Shown: one piece after another, positions 1-11,685 of the stretch | Layout: each line of letters begins with the position of its first letter | Numbering within the stretch: position 1 is the stretch's first letter | Assembly (NCBI GenBank): GCA_037074765.1 | Contig: JBAMDO010000025.1 | Location: forward strand, 1 to 64,000 | DNA from: Mansonella perstans | Lineage: Eukaryota > Nematoda > Chromadorea > Rhabditida > Onchocercidae | Length of the DNA stretch: 64,000 nucleotides | Reading direction: 5' to 3' | The notes under the pieces: model-generated | The model's input: only the letters and a program-made list of their open reading frames with translations | Database searches by the model: none | Told to the model about the DNA's origin: nothing | Position numbers and translations under genes: made by a program

Positions 1-2116
1 TGCAAGTGAAGAGTCAAGTGAAGAATCACGCAAGTGAAGAGGTAAGGTGTGAACTTACTTGTGATATTTGATTTTTGATGCAGCAATTTCTAATACTTAT
101 TGAACTGAACAGTGTTTCATGCACAGTTGAGCAAATAATTAACAAATGTGTGGAACGTGCTGAAATTGAGTGTTTCCTTTCGTCATTTAATATTTCAAAT
201 CGAACTCTTTCCCTACAAAATTTTTAGCATCTTTTACGAGGAAAGATAATTTGGGAATAAGAGTGCGTACGAGAGAAAGACGGAACAATATGAACTTGTA
301 AGAAAACACGTCTGAATTTGACGTCGCCAAATTCAGTTCACTTTTTGCTAATTTGATGAAATAATATGCAATTTAAGGAAAAAAGGCAATTTAAATATCA
401 ACCCGCTGACTGAATTATTCGAATAATTGTGCTTCATGAGTTGATGAGTTACTTGAGGTGTCTAGCATGAAGTCTACCTGTTGGTGGTACGGTAGTGAGA
501 ATGTGAGGTAGTTTAGTATCGATGGAGATGTGAAGTGCGATGTTGAGAAGTTGGGACTGATGTAGATTTTTACCACGTAATAGCTTTTTATTATCTAATT
601 AGACTGATAACTTTTGTTATCTAATTAGACTGATAGCTTTTTATACTCTAATTAGATTGATAGCTTTTTATACTCTAATTAGACTGATGGCTTTTTATAC
701 TCTAATTAGACTGATGGCTTTTTATACTCTAATTAGACTGATGGCTTTTTGTACTCTAATTAGACTGATGGCTTTTTATACTCTAATTAGACTGATGGCT
801 TTTTGTACTCTAATTAGAGCAAAAATCCTGATCTATCTAAAACTGATCAACATCTAATTAGACTGATAGTTTTTTGTATTTTAATTAGAGCACGATCACA
901 TTCTTATCTAGTTTTTTTATTGGAATTTTAGCAAAATATAACTGATTTTACATCCTTTTTCTGTTAATAGGGCACTATCCTTCCAAACTTTTTGTTTTTT
1001 GATAAGTTTGACGATACAAAAGAATATTTTCATATATCAAAAATAAGATAATTAAATTGTTGACCAATTTTAGATAGATCAGGATTTTCAGCTCATTTTG
1101 TGCAGGTGGTTTCAAATTATGAGTGCTTATCGATTACGAGACTTATCAAATTGGCCTCTATCATTTGACAAAACCTCTAATGTATTTATTTGACTAGGTA
1201 TAAATGGCATTGTCTAATGGTAACGATTTTGTGGGACAGTTTTGCGGAGTCAAATCTTCACTATTTCCATATTTGCCAGTACGCAATCTGTTTTGTACAG
1301 CTGCAGGAGGCAACGTTGGTATGCTTTTTATTGACTATCCTCTTATATACTAGCAAGTTAGTTGCAGTGAAACTCTCAGTTAGCTATAAATAACACTGTA
1401 AATACTGTTGAAAGAAAAGTGCGATAGGATAATACTATACTGTAAATAATAGTATGGAACTGGGGAAACGGATCAGGGCACTGCGAAATGTGCACGTTTT
1501 GCTTACGGAGTATTTTAGAATGATTACGCAGTACGTGCTTTCTTTAACGTAATATATTTCATTCATTTTGTTACGCTGTTACATGTTATTTTTATTTATC
1601 GTTTTAATGTTATTGTTGCGTTGAAATCGTATTATCTACCATCCAACATATTTTTTGGTTGCTATTCAAGCTAAATTATAAAATGGAAAACTAAATAAAC
1701 AAAATTTAAGAAAAGGATTTTCATTTTTTTGCAGTATGAGTAGGTAAATGCATGTAAATGTTAGCCGCCGACTTTACCTTTATTTTGGTCATTTGTGTTA
1801 GTGCTAAGTGATGTCATACAGTGTTGTACAATTGGCATATGCCAGTGGCTATTCGTTCCATCGTAGATAACGTTGCTAGGGGTTTCGTTTTTATCCATGG
1901 TGGCAGCACTGAATTGTTAAAAACATGCTTTGTGCATCGGTTTTTTTCAATTTCTTTTTTGGATGCTGTTCGGAAATTTTTTAGTTCAGGAAATGTAATT
2001 TTCTTTCTATACAATAGATGCATTTTGTTTATACGCTAGTATTCAATTCTGGAAATTTACATAGCATATAAGTCATTTCGTTTCTTCTATGTTTCTGCTT
2101 TCTTAGTTGCTTTCAG
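1..2116. other. Left-edge non-coding stretch
   Basis: I see no convincing gene here apart from the minisatellite at 590-897. At the extreme left edge, positions 2-37 read as a short acidic Ser/Glu tail (ASEESSEESRK, then stop). This could be the last codons of a gene lying outside the window, but 11 codons are too few to support a call. The phosphate carrier should have another 25 to 30 N-terminal residues encoded somewhere before 2117. No exon there can be chosen with confidence. Confidence 0.4.
590..897. repeat. 27-bp tandem minisatellite carrying TAATTAG in every unit
   Basis: About eleven copies of a 27-bp unit (consensus TCTAATTAGACTGATGGCTT followed by TTTATAC) run head to tail. The central copies are nearly identical and both ends are degenerate. 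Because 27 is a multiple of three, one frame stays open and gives a repeating nine-residue pattern (LIRLMAFYT). I regard this as a by-product of the repeat and not as a protein. Each unit contains TAATTAG, the core recognised by many homeodomain proteins. Confidence 0.9.
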
Positions 2117-3638
2117 CTTGCAGGTAAACCTGATGAGGAAGTGGAATTTGGTTCTATGAAATATTTCCTCTATGTGGATTGGGTGGGGTAATCTCATGTG
2201 GTATCACACATACATCTATTGTGCCACTTGATCTTGTCAAATGTCGAATACAGGTATCATATTTAAACACTGCAAGGAACAACAGAATTTCTTGTTTTGT
2301 TTTGTGGTCTATGTTACTAACTAGTTTCAGTTCTTTTTTAGGTAAATCCGGAAAAGTACAAAGGAATTATACAAGGATTCCGGACTACAGCAAGCGAAGA
2401 AGGCTTTCGTGCTTTCGTGAAAGGATGGTCACCAACATTTATTGGTTATTCTCTTCAAGGACTCGGAAAATTTGGTTTTTATGAGATGTTTAAGATTTTC
2501 TATAGTGACATGCTGGGTGAGGTATGGTTAGATCTTTTCGTTGGCATTAACTTTGTTTTTTTTATAAACTGATATCATCTGGTTTCTAGATGTTTCGTTT
2601 TCTTTTTTATTTTTTCTTAAAGAAACTTGGCGGCTTTGGATAAATATCTAGGAACCTCTTAGTATTAATTTTTTACTGTCCTAGGAATTGTCTTATCAAT
2701 GGCGTACAAGTTTGTATTTGGCTGCTTCTGCATCTGCAGAATTTTTTGCTGACATCTTGCTGGCACCAATGGAAGCTACAAAGGTCCGCGTGCAGACATC
2801 TCCAGGTGCTCCACCAACGCTTCGGGGCTGTGCACCAATGATATACAGAAGTGAAGGAATGAAAGGCTTTACAAAGGCAAGTGGTTGTATTAGTTGATTT
2901 TGTAAAATAATATTTACTTAGTGCTTCACGTATTTGATTTTGTAAAGTAGATGAAAAACGACAGTGAAAAAAGTTGAAGTGAAAGGTGTTTTCGAGCAGA
3001 TAGTAGTATACGTATATATTGAATGTTACTTAATTGCTTTCCAGGTCTTCCACCGCTTTGGATGCGCCAAATACCTTACACCATGATGAAATTTGCCTGT
3101 TTTGAACGTACATTAGAAGCCTTATACAGGTATGTAGTACCAAAACCGCGATCCGAATGCACGAAGCAAGAACAGTTGATAGTCACGTTCGTCGCAGGGT
3201 ATATTGCCGGTGTGTTCTGTGCCATTGTTTCGCATCCAGCGGATACAATTGTTAGCAAACTGAATCAAGAATCTGGCTCTTCTGCGGGTGCAATCGCTAG
3301 AAAATTGGGTTTCGTAGGTAAGTTTAAAAATGTGTTCTGGATCCATTAACGGTTACTGGATAACATTTTAAGGACTTATATCAAGCTAAAACTTTATAAA
3401 TCTCTCCAGGCAGTAAATTTGAAACAATTGGTATTCCTTAAATTAAACTGAAAAGAAACTACTATTTGCAGGTCTTTGGAAAGGGCTTTTCCCTCGCATT
3501 ATAATGATAGGAACGCTTACAGCATTACAGTGGTTCATCTATGATTCTGTAAAAGTGTATTTTAAATTGCCACGTCCACCACCGCCAGAAATGCCACTTT
3601 CATTGCGCAAGAAGTTGGAGGCAGCCGGGAAATTATAA
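2117..3638 (+). CDS. Mitochondrial phosphate carrier (SLC25A3 type), two frame breaks
   Basis: This is an inner-membrane carrier importing phosphate with protons for ATP synthesis. Exons are 2117-2253, 2342-2521, 2685-2876, 3045-3317 and 3472-3638 (stop 3636-3638), giving about 316 residues against roughly 340 in the C. elegans protein. The first residues are missing. Visible family features are the [10 protein letters not shown] carrier signature, [40 protein letters not shown], the third signature [13 protein letters not shown], and the [14 protein letters not shown] tail. Two single bases are missing relative to family reading. One lies between KYF (ends 2167) and LCGLGG (from 2170). The other is in GFYKG near 2868-2873, where the frame reads GFTK. 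Intron 3 uses a GC donor (GCAAGT at 2877). With the rest intact I favour sequencing error over pseudogenisation. Confidence 0.93.
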
Positions 3639-6630
3639 AACGTGTTCTGAGTAATCTTGCCTTTACCGTTTTCTCGTTATACGTAAATGAATTTTTCCTT
3701 CATATTCAGTTACTAGTTAGGCTTTTTGATAACTGTATAATTATTTGATAATTGTGATTTCAAACGGCTTGGTAACGTTTGTATGAAAACTTAACTTCAG
3801 TAGATTTCGTTTATTAGATTTGATAAATTGTTCTATGAAAGTCGAATTCGTGCTCGCAAATGACAACAGTGCATCTTATAAAAATTCCGCTCTATATTCA
3901 TTAATTGAATGAAGAAATTTAAACAATTCTGCCATATTCTTTGGGCGCTGGCTAATCGTTTTAGGTGCACAAACAGAAAATTATTAATACTAATGGAATA
4001 AAATATAGCTTATTGAAATATGAAAACTTGCGATATCAGATTGCAGTGGAATATTGGGATACGGTTGATAGTGTTGATGGTGCTGACAGACAGCAAACTA
4101 TATCAGGTTTAGAGAGAAAAAAAAAAAAAAAAAGAAAAAAACAAACATGCTCGTTAAGACGATTCACGGAGACTAAGGACCAAAATAAGTGAGAAATCTA
4201 TGGGAAAAATAATCTTGGCTGAAGTTCAGATCGTATGTTTCCATTAAATATTAAGAAGATTTCTTCAATAAGCTTAAAACTATCTAAATTTATGCAACAG
4301 AAAATCCAACATTTGCTCATGTAAGGAACTTAAGCAGATGAAATAATGAAAAAAAAACTAATTGGGATGCCATATTTGCATATACTATTTAGTTAAATAA
4401 GCGAAGATGTGGCTGCTGGTATTTCGGATCTTTTAACTTTGGAGGCAGATCTAACTTATCTGGCAACTTGTAGACCTATCTGAGCCCTTTCAGTTTTCTT
4501 CCTACATTCCTTCAATGTTAGTACTTGAAGTTAAGCTTATTCGTTGCAACCACTATTAGATTTTGTTATTCGTTGCAACCACTATTAGGAAGATTTTTGT
4601 TATCAAAAATTTGAAAACAAAAATAGTTAAAATTTGTAAACAAATCATCAACAGATATGTAGCTAGTTACTAAATGTGCAATTATTCAATGCCAAAATAC
4701 TGTAAACTCAATCATCTTCCGAGGAAGACTAGAAAATAATTTTTTACAACGCTTTTACCTTCGTGTGTCAAACGGTGGCAGTACTCAATGTAATAGCATA
4801 TTTATTGCTAAGTTCAACTTCTATCATTTCAAAAAATAAAAACATAAATATTTGATTGATTGAGATATTCTCTTTTTCCTTTTTGTAATATATTTATTTT
4901 AAAGTTAAATTCTTTGATATCTTTCGTTTAGTCATATATTCGCACTTTTTTCAATATTAAAAGAGGACATTGTTTATGAGATTTTGAAGTTGATACACAC
5001 TGACATCTTACACTGTTATTGTTACCTAATTTATAGCACAAAGAAGGTTCCGAAATTTTGGAGGAAGAATATGCTTTCACGTACTGCAATTAATTATAGC
5101 AGATTGCAGGACTGTAGAAATTAAATTTTGAAAAATGCCAGTGATTTGACTTAGTGAAGGAATTATCAAATTTTTATTAGGTTTTTTTTTTTTTTTTTTT
5201 TTTGACTTCTCACTTCAATGGTTTTAATGGATGAGATCATTTGTCGAGATTACTATGATTATCCGAATATATGTATTAATGGATATTAATGGAAAACATA
5301 TTTTTGTTAATAGGAATCTTTTTTGTTCGTGTTGATTATTTATGAATTATTAAGCACCGTTTAAGGGTTACTGCTCTATGAATGTGACAGATACCGTATA
5401 CGTCACGTATCATATATATTGACACTGTTGTGTAGAAGTTGAATCGAGTTCCGGAACTTGGGGCACTGATCAAGAAACTTGATTTAATAGGTTGGTATTT
5501 CTTATTCGACATTGCTAATCACTTATAAAATTTTTATTTACTACACTCTTGTTGGATGTTAAAGCTACATATTATCTTCACCTTTTTTCATACTTGAGTG
5601 ATATTTTTAAATATTTTAATTTAAGAGAAAATATACTTCCACGTTTTATCAGAATTGGGTATTAACAGATGCATAATGGTTTATTTATAATAGTGTGAAA
5701 AGACTGTTTAAACTCTTTCACTTGTCACTGTTTGGAATGTCGGAATCAGTTCAAGTGAATTCGAAAGAGTTGGAAAATTGCATCACTTATATTTTCTTCT
5801 GACAGTTGAAAAGTATTTAATTAGTGCTAAATCTCGTAAAAGTTTAAATGTCATGAAACATGCCAATTTGTTGTAGGCGTGAAGCATACGTGTCGGTTTA
5901 GGAACTCTAAAAATTGTTGTAATAATAGTACAAATTACATGTGTTATGTCCATGCTACAACTTGTGAAAAAATTGTGTTGTATCACTTATCATAAATTAT
6001 AGTAAACATGTGAATATTATCCACTAGTCTCCCAATGTGATTATTTGCTGTTTAGTAGGAATATTTATAAAAGACATTGTAAATGGAGAGAAAATAGGAA
6101 TTCGATTTGTAATAGTAAAACTTTGCTTCCGACAATATTTTATAATAACACGATAAAATTTTAAAAAGTTAGAATAAGTATTAGATAAGGCTTGGGATAG
6201 GATTACTCTTGAGAAATGAACAGTGTTTGTACAGCGTGTTCACGAATTTAACAGTTTAAGAGTACTGTGCTTGTGTTTTATATGGATATGTTGGGTGGTT
6301 ATCAGAACAGGCCTGGACGTAACTCCTAGTTTTGTCAGAGGTTGAGATCTTGGATGATTGTGACCTTTCGCTGTTATTGTTTTAGAAAAGCAAAGGCTGA
6401 ATTGGTGAATGAATTTTGTGAACGAAGCATATGTTGAACAAAGAAGGAATTCGCAAGAATGTCGCTACCGCTATATCAATTTCCAGTTCTAATTCCCTCG
6501 TTTCCAAGATATTCTGCAGTTTTCTCCAGGTTGCAATGCAAATGGAAAGGTTCGTATCGGTTGGTTTTTTGCTACCTTTTCGGATAATCTGTTTGAACTA
6601 CATCAACATAAACTGTAAACGAGTCTTTAG
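3639..6630. other. Intergenic, 3 kb, no gene seen
   Basis: This lies between the phosphate carrier stop and the first supported PIGQ exon. It holds an A-rich tract at about 4118-4140 and a run of 22 T at 5182-5203, and I see no conserved protein. The last few hundred bases (from about 6400) probably contain 5' exons of PIGQ that I could not place. Confidence 0.5.
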
Positions 6631-7564
6631 AACACAGCGTCAATTCTGGACACTATTCTTGGTGTAATTGTTTGGAAAAAGCTGACGGAAGTCGATTTTT
6701 TCTCTAGTCATATTTGGGATGGACTGGCTATGATGATCACTTATCTGGAAGAGGTTGTGTTTTCATTTAGGTCTATAGTTCATTAAAGCAGCGCATTTAC
6801 TTTTGAAGGAAATATCATGAGCAAAGAATTCTGAATTAAATAATTCTGCGGGATTTTAGCTTATACATTGGCTCACAACATATCCTGCTGGCTTGAAACT
6901 AAATGCCCATTTGAATGCAGTATTATCCCAGTTCTTTGTATATCATATCTACTTATGGCAAAGTAAGTTAAAATTAACTGGAACTAGTGATTTCTGTTTT
7001 TCATTTATGTGCTAGTACGTACAACTTCAAGAAAGAAATCTTGGACCTCGGAAAGGATTATAATTTTACTCCAAAAATCATTAAGTTTAAACAATACATG
7101 ATTTTTAAGTTAAGGTAACACTTTTTTCAGCTTATTTGTCAGTGGCAAGTGTTTACATTGGATTTGGTTTCATATCGTTATCGTGTTTTTTGGCTTATCT
7201 GTTTTTTTGGCTGCTTTATCTGATCTCCTTCGGCTACTTACCGTGCATATATACTGTTTTCATATTTACGCTTTCAAGTAAGTATTTCGTATTTTGTAGT
7301 TGATAGTGAACATTTTCGTCAGAAAAATTAAAAGCTGTATCACTTCATTTCTGTTCGACAATAGCTTGCAGGATAGCCACACTATCAATGATGTCAATAA
7401 AATCACTTTGGAGATTATTTCGTGGACGGAAGTATAATCCGTTACGTCAAAGGGTTGATTCAGTAAGACTGGATGCGAGACAGCTTTTCATTGCCACCTT
7501 ATTTTTCATCATATTACTTTTTCTTTTCCCTACGATACTTGTTTATTTCGTCATATTTTCGTCG
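6631..7564 (+). CDS. PIGQ/GPI1, subunit of GPI-GlcNAc transferase (core exons)
   Basis: PIGQ stabilises the ER complex that adds GlcNAc to phosphatidylinositol, the first step of GPI-anchor synthesis. Supported exons are 6631-6753, 6860-6962, 7131-7277 and 7372-7564. Matches to the animal family, in order, are SILDTILGVIVW, HIWDGLAMMITYLEE, TTYPAGLKLN with FFVYHIYLW, LSDLLRLLTVHIYCFHIY, and the diagnostic SLWRLFRGRKYNPLRQRVDS. A hydrophobic helix (LFIATLFFIILLFLFPTILV) follows. The third exon breaks frame by one base around 7185-7221, where two near-copies of a T-rich segment sit side by side. The N-terminus upstream is unresolved. A further C-terminal exon at 7622-7720, ending in a stop, would keep phase but shows no family match. 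Confidence 0.85.
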
Positions 7565-8358
7565 GTAAGCTTTGAATTGTGAAATTCTATTATTAAAAAT
7601 AACTTTGCAATACTTTAACAGGAATTAAATGTTATGCTGACCAGAAGTTTCAGCAAATATCTCACGATAACAAGAACTTTTACATCCAAAAACCTTCCAA
7701 TTTTTATCAGTATCTGCTGAATAATTGTAGTTACATTGCGGAGTCCGCACTATACAAATGGCCCTGGTGTTACTATCGATGGTTCAGGATGAGGTCATCT
7801 TCCATGTTTTTAAACAGCATCATAACTGACCAGTATGTGAACTCGATATTTCTAAGATCATAATTTTTTGACTTTGTCTTTTACCTAATGTTTCGATAAA
7901 GATATTATAAGTTGTGTTACACTTTCCATCATTCACAAGAAATAGAACTGATTTTTTTTTTTAACACGGTAAGTTACTTGGAGATATTCAATTGTTTTGG
8001 TAGCGTTGCATCTATCAGAAAACAAATACTTAATTTCGGAATTTTTCACTTATGGAAAACCGTTTTTCCGAAGCATTATACCGTCTCGAAAACTTTCAGA
8101 AATTCTTCAGCACTTCCTATTATTGATATATAATATTGTTATCTATACTAAAAGCTCACTTATCACCTGTAGATTTGGCAGTAGAAATTACCAAAAAATA
8201 ATTTATTTCGTGCTAAATTTATGTAGACCAAGGAGACTTAGTCTACATAAATTCATCGGTACCATGGCAAACGAACTGTTACCAGGGCAACGACATTTCT
8301 ATCAAAACTTAGACTTAAGCCGCTATCTCCTGCTTTCGTCTTTGTTAGTGCTTCTAAT
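7565..8358. other. Gap between PIGQ and rhodanese gene
   Basis: This stretch probably holds the PIGQ 3' end (a candidate terminal exon is 7622-7720) and the 5' part of the next gene. A stretch around 7690-7830 encodes an aromatic-rich peptide (CSYIAESALYKWPWCYYRWF) in one frame. No family or clean splice pair supports it. Confidence 0.4.
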
Positions 8359-9190
8359 ATGATGTTTATTGCTTTACCGTTACCTACTATTTCAATCGAC
8401 AAAGTTGTAAGTTTATACGAAATTAAGAGCGACAATTTATATTTTATTAATGCCTCATCTGGTGGCAAATTATGACTCCTGCATATTCTTTTGGTACAGA
8501 ACTATAAAAATCAGAATATATCAGAAATCCATTCATGTCCACTAAGAAAAATGCTTTCAGGTTGCTATGTTGATTGATGAGAAGACACAAAAAACAAAAC
8601 CACTTATTATTCTAGATGTTCGGCCAGAAGAACAGTTTGCTAAAGGACACATTATCGGAGGTTTATTATTAATATTTTGACAAGCATTTCAATTGCAAAA
8701 AAAAGTGATGTAGATAAAGGATTTTTAAAATAATTTTGCAGCTGAATACTACTCACGATCTCTTCTATGTCGTGAACATTACGAAACGGAATCAATGAAT
8801 AGAATAGGTGTGCAGGGAACAATAATTGTCTGTGGTCAGATTTATGGAGCTGCTCAAGTTGTGTCAACGTTCTGTGACAGAGGACACAATGCAGTATTGT
8901 TGAGAGGAGGTATATCATTTGAAGCATTTTTTGATATGACTAAAGTATAGGCAACTTATGTAAATGATGTATGGGAAAAGTATAATGTTCCAACATGAAA
9001 AACATAGCGTAACTTCCTTCCTCTTCAATTATGTTTTCAAGATTTGGACAGCTGGAAATGCAAGTATCCAGAAGGATTATTAACGACAGCAAACGGCAAA
9101 TCGGCTAAATTGGAACTGTCGAAATTAGCTGCCCAACTTGCTGTCAATCGAAAACCAGCTTTCGAAAAAAGTCCGTTCCCATTTTCATGA
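8359..9190 (+). CDS. Small rhodanese-domain protein, CEP41-like
   Basis: Exons are 8359-8406, 8561-8660, 8742-8909 and 9042-9190, all in phase, giving about 154 residues. The rhodanese fold shows as LIILDVRPEEQFAKGHIIGA (the buried Asp and the HI-GA turn). This is followed by a central strand and active-site loop IIVCGQIYGAAQV with a Cys in the catalytic position, then CDRGHNAVLLRG. The tail KYPEGLLT matches the KFPEGLIT segment after the rhodanese domain of CEP41, a centrosomal and ciliary tubulin-glutamylation factor. The CEP41 name is tentative. Human CEP41 lacks the loop Cys and has a long N-terminus that I cannot find here. The start at 8359 follows an acceptor ending at 8348 and could instead be internal. 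The last codons may also be wrong: a better-looking C-terminal exon (about 9237-9340, frame FLKSSVQQMQAHENL) would need one extra base in the A-run near 9170. Confidence 0.65.
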
Positions 9191-9880
9191 CTCTGTTTCT
9201 AAACTACTCATTAAACTTTTCGTCCAAAATACAGGTTTCTAAAGAGCAGCGTTCAACAAATGCAAGCCCATGAAAACTTGTTTTTTAGCTGGATTCTTGA
9301 AAGCAACGACCAGCTCGGCAAACAGGAACAGCGTCCGTAAAGAAGTAAGACAAGGAAATCAAGTGAATAAACGTAGAGCTTGGAGATAATTCTCATGTTG
9401 ACTTTCTTAGCGGAATAAATGACGCAAATCAGTCAGATGTGAAACTGCTTTTTGTCATTCTTTTACTTGAAGCAACAATATTACCATCCGTTCAGTTCAT
9501 CCCCAGTGCTAAATATACTGCGTCTCAGAAATATACGAATCACAAGTCTATAACAGGTAAAACACAAATTTTACTGCAACATGAATAGTAGTACTCAGTC
9601 ATTTAGAAAAAAAAATGTATCAGTTCGAAGGTTTGCGAATTCCAATTTTTCGAGTCAATAATTTATGTAGTCGTTATATTTAAATAGTTAATCTAATGTT
9701 CCCACACGAAATCAAGGATAAGATACCTCAACAATGCATCACGATGTGTGCATTAAAAATTAACAGGATCCCTAATACCGAAAATTCCAAGATACCTTTT
9801 GAAGCAGCATTTCCTTCCACCGAATATCCTGATTTGGCAAAATAAATGCAATTTTTCTTAGCATATTTACAATAAATAGA
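9191..9880. other. Convergent intergenic spacer
   Basis: This 690-bp spacer lies between the 3' ends of the rhodanese gene (+) and NDUFB11 (-). Apart from the possible alternative last exon at about 9237-9340, I see nothing in it. Confidence 0.5.
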
Positions 9881-11685
9881 TTAAATGATTATTTCGAAAT
9901 TCTGAAGTTCCTCGTCCGATGGTAGAACAATTTTGTCTGGCCGAACTAAGTCTTTGCTGATATATGGTAACCCCGCTTTCTCTCTTCGCGCCATCTCCAA
10001 ATGCGCCTCTCGATATGCCCAATCTCTTGCTCGCGGCCTGTAACAAGCTACAATTATTGCCACTACGTATCAGAAAAAGTTACGGCTCTTTCGGAAGACC
10101 TACTTTCCTCATATTGCAAAAAACTTCAATATTTCGAAAAATCTGCGTATGAGTCATTTAAGATTCATATCTGGGGCTTACAATTTTTCTATAGTTTCAT
10201 CAAAGTAGTAAAAGCTGAGGCGCAATACTTAATTATACCATCTAAAGACTGTCTAATGTATTCTGAAGTAATACAGTTCTTTTCTTATACTTGAAATAAA
10301 CAATATAAAACTCGGTAAAGAAGTTAGAGTATGCTGAATGATCAGACTAGTTTAGGACCACTTACAAAATTTGAATATCTGAGCGAAGGGATTTTCTTTT
10401 TGTTCTTCCGACGACTAAATACTGCTTAAGTGCTTATTAATAAAGTGAAGCAGCAGTAGAAATGAGAAATATTTAAAAAAAACAAACCAATCAGGAGCAG
10501 CATACACGATGTATAGTGTCACCCAACTAACCATTATCGTTAACAAAACAAACATGTATTTATGAAATTTCAACCAATCAGCATGTTCATCATAGGGAGA
10601 TAAGCCAAACCAAATCCAGTTACGACGCTATAAATTTACTTAGAAGCAAGTTGGGCCAAGATACTGGTGCAAAACTTGAAATTTTATCTGGCTGACTCGA
10701 AAGAAGAGTATTAGTATTTTGAAACCGAAAAATTATCAAAACGAACAATCTGACCGCCCTGATCTTTTGCCAGTGGTCTTCTCCAGCCATCACCAAATAA
10801 CCAATCCAGACGACTACCATTTAATTTTGGCCATGGATTTTCATATGCGTAAGAGTCAGAACCAGGCCTAAAATGATGTACGCTGAAAAGGATGTCCGAA
10901 AAGACATCATGCTAAAACAACCACAAAATATGGTTAAAAGAATCTGTTGTATTTACTATCTTGAAATCATCCTTATGCAAGATGACTTTCCCGAGCAATG
11001 TATTTCTTCACCAAAAAGTTCATTTGATTTTGTATGCAACCAATTAAACTCAAAAGAACTAGAAACTTATAAACTTTCAAGGTCACAGTTATAAACTTTC
11101 AAGGTCACATATTATTGTTCGCTAGATTATATCTCATCTTTTTAGTTACGCGAATTTTCGCTAAATACTCAAAAACCAAAAACCAACTAGGTATTTTTGG
11201 TCTTTGCAATTTTATGTGAAGTCTTTCAATCAGCAACATATTTTCTATCAAATAAACAAACAATACAACATCTTTAAATATTTTTACGACAAAAGAGTAA
11301 TTTTTGTCCTATATTCTCATCCGCATTTTAACAGATATCTAAAATGCATAATTAAATAAGTTTCTCTCTGAATTTCAACAATGATTCAAGGTGATATGAA
11401 ATAAATTCCACATGATAACGCTTAAAAAACAAAAAAAATATCTACGAAAAAAAAAAATTCTAACAAATGATAAATTACAAAGTTTTAACAATAAAAACTC
11501 ATTTCACAACAGTTCGATTAATTCTGTTGATGTTAATTTTAATTCATTCAAAATAAGAATGACCTGTAATCTGCTGGCTTCCTTTTAATATTCTCTTCAT
11601 CATGGGCTCCATGCGGAATTGTCGATGATAGCCTCAATGAATTGATAGATATCGTACGATGACAACGTGGTAAATAAAGAAACAT
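9881..11685 (-). CDS. NADH dehydrogenase 1 beta subcomplex subunit 11 (NDUFB11/ESSS)
   Basis: This is an accessory subunit of respiratory complex I in the mitochondrial inner membrane. Exons in transcript order are 11685-11564, 10867-10747, 10627-10488 and 10037-9881. They total 540 nt, giving exactly 179 residues with phase kept throughout. The N-terminus (MFLYLPRCHRTISINSLRLS) is Arg/Ser-rich and has no acid, as expected of a mitochondrial presequence. One membrane helix follows (KYMFVLLTIMVSWVTLYIVY). The C-terminal segment RDWAYREAHLEMARREKAGL, then DPSK-like PDKIVLPSDEE, aligns with the human WSRREAERLVKYREANGLP and SKIQLPEDE region. The central NPWPKLNGSRLDWLFGDGWR block is probably nematode-specific. 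Intron 1 (10868-11563) carries two nuclear-receptor-like motifs. Confidence 0.9.
11068..11110. promoter_or_regulatory. Direct repeat of TCAAGGTCA in NDUFB11 intron 1
   Basis: A 22-bp unit (TTATAAACTTTCAAGGTCACAG) is repeated almost exactly twice, placing TCAAGGTCA at 11077-11085 and 11099-11107. TCAAGGTCA is the extended monomer half-site bound by ERR and FTZ-F1/SF-1 type nuclear receptors. Function is inferred from the motif only. Confidence 0.35.

Noticed and set aside
2..37. Acidic ASEESSEESRK plus stop at the left edge
   Set aside because: Eleven codons at a window edge cannot be told from chance. It might be the end of an upstream gene.
657..857. Open frame of repeated LIRLMAFYT units
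   Set aside because: It exists only because the minisatellite unit is 27 bp. There is no conservation, splice site or sensible product.
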